Assembly: GCA_947491025.1 (NCBI GenBank)
Contig: CANLIC010000001.1
Location: 248,001-312,000 of the forward strand
Reading direction: 5' to 3'
Origin: Myxococcales bacterium
Lineage (GTDB): Bacteria > Myxococcota_A > UBA9042
DNA length: 64,000 nt
Positions 44,401 through 54,600 of this stretch are shown piece by piece. How positions within the stretch are numbered: the stretch's first letter is position 1; every line of letters begins with the position of its first letter. The position numbers and the translations under genes were made by a program. Below the pieces are notes generated by a model that ran no database searches, had not been told where the DNA came from, and saw only the letters and a program-made list of their open reading frames with translations.

Positions 44401-45271
44401 GGACGCGACGCCCTGCGACGCCGATGGCTCGGTGTGCACGGTCGGCGACGTCTGCAACACCGGCAAGTGCGTGCCGGGCAAGCCGCTGCAGTGTGACGAC
44501 CAGAATCCTTGCACCGCTGACTCTTGCAACGACAAGACGGGCTGTACGCACCTCGGCCAGCAGGGAGCTTGCGACGCAGACGGTGACCCCTGCACCGCCA
44601 ACGACGCATGCGCCGACAGCAAGTGCGTGGCCGGCAAGGCCATCAACTGCGACGACAATGAGCCCTGCACCGCGGAGCTCTGCGACAAGAAGACCGGCAA
44701 GTGCAGCTACACCGAGCTCGTCCAGGGCTGCGACGACGCCAAGCTCTGCACGGTCGGCGACGCTTGCGGCAAGAACTCCTCCGGCAACTGGACCTGCCTG
44801 CCCGGCAAGGCGATGAGCTGCGATGACGGCAACCTCTGCACAGACGACTCCTGCGCAGAGCCCAAGAGCGGCGACAAGGGCGGCTGTAAGTACGCCATCC
44901 AGGCCGGCAAGAAAGTGCCGTGCTACGGCGGTCCCAAGGGCACCTCCGGCAAGGGCATCTGCAAGGACGGCCTCCAAACCTGTGACGACAAGGGCGTCAT
45001 CGGCCTCTGCGTGGGCGACGTGAAGCCGGACGACAACGAGGGCTGCGACGGCAAGGACAACACCTGCGAAGGCATCACCGATGAGGGTTGCGCGCCGGTC
45101 GGCTTCGTTGCCCGTGACGGCTCCGGCATCGTCCGCGCCAAGGGCGACAAGTACGCCGTCGACGCGAGGGTCGGCCAGCAGGTCGGTGGCAGCGCCGCCC
45201 CCGGCAGCGGCGGAAAGTACGGGGTGGAGTTCGGCTTCTTGCGTTGGATTCTCGCTTGGATGAATCCATAG
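41474..45271 (+). CDS. Cys-rich repeat lipoprotein (1265 residues)
   Basis: The N-terminal region contains a hydrophobic stretch ending in LAALACSGE. The Cys near residue 65 is a plausible lipid anchor, although Ala at -3 makes the lipobox imperfect. An acidic Thr/Gly/Asp linker follows, then a Cys-rich domain, one MopE-type unit (CDGIDNDCDGESDE) and about 17-20 units of CDDGNPCTxDxC type to residue 1160. The C-terminal 60 residues lack Cys and end KYAVDARVGQQVGGSAAPGS then YGVEFGFLRW. The same tail style closes the paralogue at 47504-50308. Disulfide-bonded, surface-exposed structure is likely. Ligand or partner unknown. Start ATG 41474. Confidence 0.8.
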   Translation: MSQHRSIDTLIHASRTQLSCDAASGDFLASTHQSGREDAASQQRSGQARALLATLAICLAALACSGETEGVEGKDDTSTGGTETVGDVESETGGETDATADNAGGTDDIGLGTDDAGLDPDALDCPGSPGCACSTAGDCDDGFCIGTIAGKVCAQSCVTGCDDDTFKCVSTTGKGGDVANVCVPKWLSLCNPCNSNQDCLTLGNEDAACVPRGEGAAFCGVACTGNDSCPEGYGCETVTDTGGTETKQCVVKNNGACACSLLAIKAELATKCFVTAGDAKCAGKRTCLPDGAPNAPPGGGLSACLAPAPEKEKCDGIDNDCDGESDESTCDDGNPCTVDACGGGGGCKYTNGTGACDADDSVCTVSDECKDGKCVPGKAMDCNDQNPCTADKCDPKTGCQHDALTGAICNADDNECTVGDSCKQGACSAGAKKACDSDDACTLAKCSPSNGKCSYTFQAGAPCNDGNPCTTAETCQNDLCKGEVAKCDDGAPCTADSCETPTGCVHKPTGGPCTDSDLCTKQDACSGGKCVGLPMSITEDCNDNNACTKDACVAATGCQYTPQTGTPCEDGSSCTDKDSCQTGKCVAGTNICDCKADADCEKQEDGNLCNGTLFCNTVKAPFKCEVKASSVVKCDTSSDGACQSNACNAQDGKCKYTYAPKGVGCDKDGDVCTQNDTCDGSGACVAGAVVKCDDGNPCTDDSCDKAKGCVYAPNSSPCNADDSACTVGDLCKNSSCLPGETKKCDDNEPCTSDNCDKGYGNCVFADANKACDDGNACTKDDACGKNSAGKHTCISGLAAVCNDGNACTVDTCDTVTGCKVTNAVDGLSCDDGNACTALDNCAGGKCAGKPLDVGKDCDDGNACTADLCDSKIGCDHKPVSGKTCDDGDPCSVSDACNNGKCQAGTNVCACQVDKDCEAKDDGNACNGTLFCDKAQAPYTCKTNPLTVVKCDDSQNNFCATNTCQPLYGKCLLITKQDATPCDADGSVCTVGDVCNTGKCVPGKPLQCDDQNPCTADSCNDKTGCTHLGQQGACDADGDPCTANDACADSKCVAGKAINCDDNEPCTAELCDKKTGKCSYTELVQGCDDAKLCTVGDACGKNSSGNWTCLPGKAMSCDDGNLCTDDSCAEPKSGDKGGCKYAIQAGKKVPCYGGPKGTSGKGICKDGLQTCDDKGVIGLCVGDVKPDDNEGCDGKDNTCEGITDEGCAPVGFVARDGSGIVRAKGDKYAVDARVGQQVGGSAAPGSGGKYGVEFGFLRWILAWMNP

Positions 45272-45365
45272 GCGGCAGGCGATTGGCATGACTTGCGCCG
45301 AGTCACAGGCATCGGCAGACTGCAGACCGGGTGGACGGCGCGTTCCAGCGCCGACGGGAGAGACA

Positions 45366-47414
45366 ATGTTGAACTCATGGAACGGTCGGATCATCGGAGC
45401 CTACGCGCGCTCCCGATCGGCCAACACGGTTGGGACACGTGGCGCCGCTGCGGCACTGTGCGGACTCGCCTTCTGCCTGGCCGCTGGCACGGCCCAAGCG
45501 GCGGTTCCGACGACCTCTCTCCTCGACGGTGCGCTCTTCTCCGCCGGCGGCTCTGCTGCGGCCGACGGCGACTACGACATGACGTTCTCGTTCTACGAGA
45601 CCAACAGCGGCGGCACTGCGGCTTGGTCCGAGGTCTCAAAGGTCAAGGTTGTCGGCGCCCGCTTCAGCCATCCGCTGGGATCCGCGACCCCACTAGATTC
45701 CGCCAAGCTGATGCCACTCAAAGAGATCTGGCTGGGCATGAAGGTCGCCAACGACCCGGAGCTCCCGCGACAGAAGATGCACGCCGGCCTGTTCGCACTG
45801 GTCGCCGGTGAGGCAGCCAAGCTGAGCTGCATGGGCTGCATCGGCAGCGATCAGCTCAGCAACGGCGGCGTCGCCGCCGCCAAGGTCGGCTTCAACTTCG
45901 CCGGCTCCGCGACCAAGGGCGGCCCCGCCGCTGACGTCGACTGCACCGGCTGCGTCGGTGTCGCCGACATGAAGTTCGACGGCGACGTCGACCTCGCAGG
46001 CAACTCGCTCAAGGCCAAGAACGGTACCTTCAGCGGCACCGTCGCTGCCGCCGCGTTCGTGGGCGACGGCTCGAAGCTGACCGGCCTCAAGACCCCAGCT
46101 GGCGAGTGCCAGAACGCGGGTGAAGTGGTCAAGGGAATCAACGCCGATGGCACGCTCAAGTGCATCGCGGCGCTGGATCCGGCGGCCCTGCCCAAGGACG
46201 GCCTCAATGAGATCAGCAACAACCTGCTGAGCAACCAGTTCGTGGACACGATCGAGGGCGCGAAGGACGTCGCCATCCCGGACAACACCGGCGCCGACGC
46301 CAACAGCGTGCTGACGTTCCCGGACATCGGCACCACGCAGGACTTCGAGCTGATCGTCGATGTCAGCAACACCGACCTGTCGACGCTTGCGCTGACCGTG
46401 TTGCCGCCGGACGACAAGAAGACGGGCTGGGTCCTCTGCGATCCTTGCGGGAAGAAGGACGAGAAGGTCTACAAGGTCACCTTCAACAGCAAGGTACTGC
46501 CCAAGAGCGGCGACCTGGTGAAGTGGATCGGCGCCAACCCGAAGGGCGTCTGGAACCTGAAGGCGCTCGACACCAGCTTCTGCATCCCGCAGCAGCAGGG
46601 CAACGCCGGCATCTGCAACGTCGGCAACGGCACCGATGGCAAGATCGTCAGCTGGAGCATCAAGATCCAGACCCTGAGCAACAAGAAGATTGCTGTCGCC
46701 GGCGATACGTACCAGAGCGGGACGGCCTACCTCAAGGACGTAAGTGCTGCAGGCAGCGTTGTCGTCAAGGGCAATCTAACGGTTGAGGGCGCAGTGGTCA
46801 CCAAGAATCAGGGCAAGGTCGTCCAGTACCGCTGGTTTGTATTCAGCACGTACGCGAACAACCAAGGTGACTGGTTCATGGAGAATAGAACAGACGCCTA
46901 TGGTGGTGTGCATCCATCGAATTGGACGGACGGCAACGCTTGCGCCTCAAGCATCAGCGCCAATCGCTCACTGCAACTTGGTCTCTTCAGCAAGAAGGGC
47001 TACGGTGGTGGCAACGCCAACGTGTGGTCGGAGTATTGGAAGTCGTACTCCAGCACCAACTCTCGCAAGGCGGGCGCCCTCTTTCGCATCAAGAATACCA
47101 CAGGGAATGCCATCACCTGGACGGTCAACACGTACCAAACGGCATGGGTCGATGAAGATCGCGCCAGTGTCTCCGTGAATGGCGCCAACAACTGGTGCCC
47201 GTCAGCCAACTACAACGTCAACTCAGCACATACGCATTCGTTGAGCATTCCGGCCAACAGGACGAGCACGGTGATCTTCATCTCAGGCTCGACTCCAAAC
47301 TGGAACGACCTTCGTGGTTGCCTTCTCGCTTTCTGGAACAACTCGCTCAATCTTCCGAACGGCCTCGAGTACGTGGATGATCTCGACACCGCGGCCGACG
47401 GCTGGGACAACTAG
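45366..47414 (+). CDS. Exported protein with a P-domain-like region and a lower-GC C-terminal part
   Basis: A 682-residue product from ATG 45366 with GGGAG upstream; an in-frame start at 45288 would put the signal peptide too far in. The signal peptide ends at about AGTAQAAVP. An N-terminal domain reads like DGDYDMTFSFYE...WLGMKV, followed by two CxGC motifs (CMGCIG, CTGCVG) and a GDGSKLTGL motif. The region DVAIPDNTGADANSVLTF to GKIVSWSIKIQT matches the proprotein-convertase P-domain fold by strand pattern. The last 200 residues (GKVVQYRWFVFSTY onward) are richer in Asn, Ser and Trp and come from DNA near 50-55% GC, against about 68% before it. It sits between two paralogous Cys-rich lipoproteins. 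Confidence 0.72.
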   Translation: MLNSWNGRIIGAYARSRSANTVGTRGAAAALCGLAFCLAAGTAQAAVPTTSLLDGALFSAGGSAAADGDYDMTFSFYETNSGGTAAWSEVSKVKVVGARFSHPLGSATPLDSAKLMPLKEIWLGMKVANDPELPRQKMHAGLFALVAGEAAKLSCMGCIGSDQLSNGGVAAAKVGFNFAGSATKGGPAADVDCTGCVGVADMKFDGDVDLAGNSLKAKNGTFSGTVAAAAFVGDGSKLTGLKTPAGECQNAGEVVKGINADGTLKCIAALDPAALPKDGLNEISNNLLSNQFVDTIEGAKDVAIPDNTGADANSVLTFPDIGTTQDFELIVDVSNTDLSTLALTVLPPDDKKTGWVLCDPCGKKDEKVYKVTFNSKVLPKSGDLVKWIGANPKGVWNLKALDTSFCIPQQQGNAGICNVGNGTDGKIVSWSIKIQTLSNKKIAVAGDTYQSGTAYLKDVSAAGSVVVKGNLTVEGAVVTKNQGKVVQYRWFVFSTYANNQGDWFMENRTDAYGGVHPSNWTDGNACASSISANRSLQLGLFSKKGYGGGNANVWSEYWKSYSSTNSRKAGALFRIKNTTGNAITWTVNTYQTAWVDEDRASVSVNGANNWCPSANYNVNSAHTHSLSIPANRTSTVIFISGSTPNWNDLRGCLLAFWNNSLNLPNGLEYVDDLDTAADGWDN

Positions 47415-47426
47415 TGCTCGACACTG

Positions 47427-47447
47427 GAGCCGCGCCAGTCGCGGCTC
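47427..47447 (+). terminator. Hairpin after the P-domain protein gene
   Basis: GAGCCGCG (47427-47434) pairs with CGCGGCTC (47440-47447) around a five-base loop. It starts 12 bases after the stop codon and lies before the next gene on the same strand. No T-run follows. Possible terminator or attenuator. Confidence 0.45.
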
Positions 47448-47503
47448 AGCGCCACCTGAAGACCAGAACGACTCTGTTTGACTCCACGTGCAAGGATGAC
47501 ACC

Positions 47504-50308
<2,805 letters not shown>

Positions 50309-50763
50309 CCTAGAGGGGCCCTCAGCCCGCTTCAGAGAGGTCCACGGGCCCCGCCGGCAAGCGCCACGGGGCCCGTGGCCGTTTTGGCGCGAAGGCAGGT
50401 CTGGGAGAGGCGTGGTGGGGGCTCGCGAGGCTCGATACTCACTTCGCATGGACCTGGCCGAGAGCCGCTTGGTGACCGTCGTGGCGGGCGAGGCAAGGCC
50501 CGGATGGGGTCAAGCGCTGAGCATCCCCAGACCCAGGCGTGGGCATCGCGACGACGGCGGACCGTCTGAACCGAGCGCACGGATGTTGGAGTGGGGGCGC
50601 GAGGCGCAATGCCTCGCCCGAACCACGACGGAGGCTCGGCTTGCAGGCGCGCGGGCGTAGGCGGTGCGTCTGGGCGGGGCGACGCGTCGGCGGCAGGGGC
50701 GTTCCGGGCCGTAGGCCGCCGCGCAAGGTGGAAGGTGCTTAGGACTTCGGGCCGTCGGACCGA
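50309..50763. other. Intergenic region between convergent genes
   Basis: 455 bases after the Cys-rich lipoprotein gene and before the end of the pseudouridine synthase gene on the other strand. It contains the terminator hairpin at 50342-50385. The remainder is GC-rich with many short G-runs, no convincing reading frame and no structured RNA that I can recognise. Confidence 0.5.
50342..50385 (+). terminator. Intrinsic-type terminator
   Basis: A perfect 12-bp stem (50342-50353 with 50367-50378) with a 13-base loop, followed a few bases later by TTTT at 50382-50385. It lies 34 bases after the lipoprotein stop. This is the most classical terminator in the window. Confidence 0.75.
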
Positions 50764-51636
50764 TCAGAGCTCGTTCACGATCCAGGCGTTCGGCATCAAG
50801 TTGAGCAGCTCTCTCGGCACAGGCGCTTCAAAGGTCACGATCTCGCCGCTGACGGGGTGGGCGATCTTGACTCGCCAAAGGTGCAGCCCGACCTGTTGCG
50901 CTGGCAGCTTGATGATCTCGTATTTGCGCTCTGCGCCCTCCAGGAGGGCGTCGATCGGTGTCTCGGTGTTGCGTTCGATGTACACCGACTCATTGACCAG
51001 CGGGTGCCCGATGGCGGCGAGGTGAATTCGGATTTGGTGGCAGCGGGTGTGGTGAAGCGTGATGAGGAGCCGGGACATGCCACGTCCGCGGGCGAGGAGC
51101 TTCCACCGGGTCTCGGCGTCGCGGCCACCCGTCTCGGAGTGGAGTACGCCGCGACGACGGGTGTTGCCGGCCTGAATTTGTCCGATGGGCAACGTGATGC
51201 GCCCGTGCGCACCGGCGACGTCTCCCTGTGCGACGGCGATGAACTTCCGCTCACACAGGCTTGAGCGCCAGTTCCAGCGCAGAGAGCGGGCGGTCTCGAC
51301 CGAGCGCGAGAGCAGGACCAGGCCGGTCGCCTCCCGGTCGAGGAGGCTGACTGGGTAGCAGACGCCGAACCCCATGCGTTGAAGGGCGTGCAGCACCGAG
51401 CGATTTCGATACTGGGCGTTGGGCGAGACAGGAAAGCCAGGCCGCTTGTCGACGACGATCAAGTGCTCATCTTGGTGAATGACCGTGCAAATCGCCTCGG
51501 GGGGCAGCACGGGCTCTTCACGCCGGGGCGGACCGTCGGTGGGGCGCACCGACGCGCGCGTGGTCTTGCTGCTGGTGGGCGCGTTGCTTTGCACGAACTC
51601 TCCTCGGGCGGCTGAGCCAGTGGCGACGCCGAACAA
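50764..51636 (-). CDS. RluA-family RNA pseudouridine synthase
   Basis: A 290-residue enzyme that isomerises uridine to pseudouridine in rRNA or tRNA. The catalytic aspartate is D100 in VSLLDREATGLVLLSRS, corresponding to the RLDxxTSG motif. Other family pieces are HLIVVDKRPGFPVSP, ERKFIAVAQGDV, and TRCHQIRIHLAAIGHPLVN. The first 45 residues are a low-complexity Ser/Thr/Pro extension without an S4 domain, so the real start may lie further in. The target uridine cannot be assigned. It runs convergently to the lipoprotein gene at 47504-50308. Confidence 0.88.
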   Translation of the reverse strand: MFGVATGSAARGEFVQSNAPTSSKTTRASVRPTDGPPRREEPVLPPEAICTVIHQDEHLIVVDKRPGFPVSPNAQYRNRSVLHALQRMGFGVCYPVSLLDREATGLVLLSRSVETARSLRWNWRSSLCERKFIAVAQGDVAGAHGRITLPIGQIQAGNTRRRGVLHSETGGRDAETRWKLLARGRGMSRLLITLHHTRCHQIRIHLAAIGHPLVNESVYIERNTETPIDALLEGAERKYEIIKLPAQQVGLHLWRVKIAHPVSGEIVTFEAPVPRELLNLMPNAWIVNEL

Positions 51637-51690
51637 AGCACGGAGGCCCTTGAATTGAGCGTAGAGCGACGGCTTGCCGATCAGCGTCGG

Positions 51691-54600
51691 CTAGGCGCCC
51701 TCGTCTGTGACTCCGTCGCAGTCGTTGTCCTTGCCGTCCTTCAGGTTCTCAGTGGGCTCGATTTCGGTCTCTTTGTAGTCAGGGCTGTTGTACTTGCAGC
51801 TCCAGCCGCCAGCTTGGCACTTGGCTTCGACGTTGTTGCCATTGCAGACGCCTTTGAGCTTGCAGGTCGACTTCAAGACATCGGAGAGCTCTTCGTCGGT
51901 GCTGCCATCGCAGTCATCGTCGCTGTTGTTGCAGCTGACCTCTGTCGCCTCGTACCCTGTGACCTGGCCGTAGTCGCAGGTCGGGGTTCCGGTCACGCAC
52001 AGCTTGGCGATGGTCTTGTCCTTGCAGATGCCTGAAGACTTGCAGGTCAGGCCGCTCAGATCGGGGTCCTCGTCTGTTTTGCCATCACAGTCGTTGTCCT
52101 TGTTGTCGCACTGCGTCTCCGTCGCGAAATACCCGCTGATCTTGCTGTAATCGCAAGTCAACTTGCCAGTGGAGCAGATCGGGACGACGCCGCTTGACTT
52201 GCAGACCCCCTTGTCCAAGCAGTCGAAGGCGCCGACCTCGAACGACTCGTCTGTGACGCTGTCGCAGTCGTTGTCCAAGCCGTCGCAGGACTTCTCTGTG
52301 CCGGCTTCATAGTCCTTGGTCCCCTTGAAGTCGCAGACCAGCGTACCGCTGACGCAGGTCTTTTTCGGCGAACCGGATGCGCACACGCCCTTGGGCGCGC
52401 AGCTCTGTCCGGACATGTCGAGGGAGTCGTCGGCGCCGTCGATCTTGGTGTCGCAGTCATCGTCCTGGCCATTGCAGAACTCGGTCACGGCCTTGCTGGA
52501 GGTCGAGCAGCTCGCGGCGGTCCCGCTGCACTGCACCTTGCCTCCAGAACAGGTACCAAAGCCGCACGTACCTCCGAGGACAATGGACTTGCCGTCGGGG
52601 CCGGCCCACTGGTAAGTGCTGACATCGTTGGAATTGTCATTGCAGTCACCCACTTGGGTTGCGGTGAGCTTGAGCCCTGAATTGGCCTTGCAGAGGCAGA
52701 GCGAGGCCTTGGCCGGATTGCCCCAGCCGTCGCCGTCTGCGTCGGTATAGAAGTCGATGCAATTCTTGGCGTTGACCTCATTCTCGGTGCCGTTGCAGTC
52801 GTCGTCATACTCGGTCAGGCAGGTCTCACTTTGCGCGGGGTGGATGGCCTTGCCGGGCGGAAAGCCGTTGGCGGCGTCCTTGAGGTCGTTGCAGTCGCCG
52901 CCGCCCTGCGCGCAGGCTTTGGGCTTTGCCTGGGCGGCGGTGGTCATGCCGGCGTCGCAGTAGCCATCGGCGTCGTCGTCGCAGCCCTCATCCGTCGCGC
53001 CGCTACAGTTGTTGTCGAGGTCGTCGCAGCTCTTCTCGGAACTGGCTTCGAACTTGTCGAGGCTGGAAGCGTAGAAGCTGTCCGAGCAGGACTTCCATGC
53101 CCCGCCCTCGCAGAGCGCCAGAGCCTTGACCAGGTTGGCGCACACGCCCTTTTGGTTCTCACACTTGGGCGCAGTCTTGGCGAGGTTGATGGCGTCTGCG
53201 GCGTCGGTCTTGCCGTTGCAGTCGTCGTCCTTGCTGTTGCAGACCTCGGCGGCCGCTGGGTGGATTTCCTTGCCGGCGCCCTTTTCGTCGTTGCAGTCGC
53301 CGCCGCCATTTGGGCAGGCCTTGGGCTTGTTGACCGCGACCAAGGCGTTGTCGCACCAGCCATCGTTGTCGTCGTCGCAACCCTGGTCGACGACGCTGTC
53401 GCAGTCCTCATCGACGTCGTTGCAAGCCTCGACGGCGGTGGGGAAGACGGTGTTGACGCCGTCGTTGCAGTCGCCTCCGCCCTTGGGGCAGACAAGCGGG
53501 GTGCCAATGGTGGTGATCGTCTTGTCGCAGTAACCGTCGTTGTCGTCGTCGCAGCCCTCGTCGGTCTTGCCACTGCAGTTGTCGTCAACGTCGTTGCAGA
53601 TCTCCGCCCGCGTCGGATGGATGTTGGCGCCTGGCGACGCGTGCAGTGCGGCATTGTCGTTGCAGTCACCGCCGCCTTGGGGGCAGCTCTTGGGCTTACC
53701 TACGGTGACCTTGGCGTCGTCGCACCAGCCGTCCTTGTCCTTGTCGCAGGCGTCGTCGAGGGTGTTGTTGCAGTCGTCGTCAACGTCGTTGCAAACCTCG
53801 GGCGCGCCTGGGAAGGTCGTCTTGCTGAGGTCATTGCAGTCGCCGCCACCTTGGGGGCAGACCTTGGGCTTGCCGACCGTGTTGATGGCGACGTCGCAGT
53901 AGGCGTCACCGTCGTCGTTGCAGCCCTCGTCCGTCAAGCCGTCGCAGTCGTTGTCGACATCGTCGCAGACCTCGCCGGCCTTCTTGCCGATGGTGGAGCA
54001 GGCGGCCGCGTTGCCATCGATGCAGACGACAGTGCCTGCGGCGCAGGCACCGAGGCCACAAGGCGCGCCGACGCCGAGCTTCAAGGTCGTGCTGTTGGCG
54101 TTGTTGACCTCGTCCCATGAGAAGACTTCGTCGGTGGTGCCATTGCAGTTCTGGTCTTTGCCGTCGCAGCTCTCCGCGATGCCCGGGTTGAAGGCCAGGT
54201 CGTTGTCCTTGCAGTCACCACCGCCCTTCGGGCAGCTCTTCGGTGTGCCGGTCGTCGTCAAGGCCGCGTCGCAGAACAGGTCCTTGTCGTCGTCACAGCC
54301 CTCATCGGTGGTGCCGTCGCAGTTGTCGTCGATGTCGTTGCATCCTTCGAGGGTGTTCTGCTTCTTGCTGCCGTCTGGGTTGGTGTCGCAAGTTGCGGCA
54401 TCGGTCTTGCCTGGCGTGCACTCGACGACGCCTGTTCCGCAGGCGCCCACGCCATCGCAGGCGATGCCGATGGCCAGCGTTTGCCAGGCAAAGTCCTCAT
54501 CGGTCTTGCCGTCGCAGTCGTTGTCGGCGCCGTCGCAGATGTCGCTGGCGGACTTGACCAAGGTCGAGCAGGTCATCGCCTTCTTGTCGGCGCTGCAGAC

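Noticed and set aside
52831..54120. Long plus-strand frames opposite the MopE lipoprotein at 51691-57315
   Set aside because: Shadow of the repeats, with low-complexity Val/Ala translation and no start signal.
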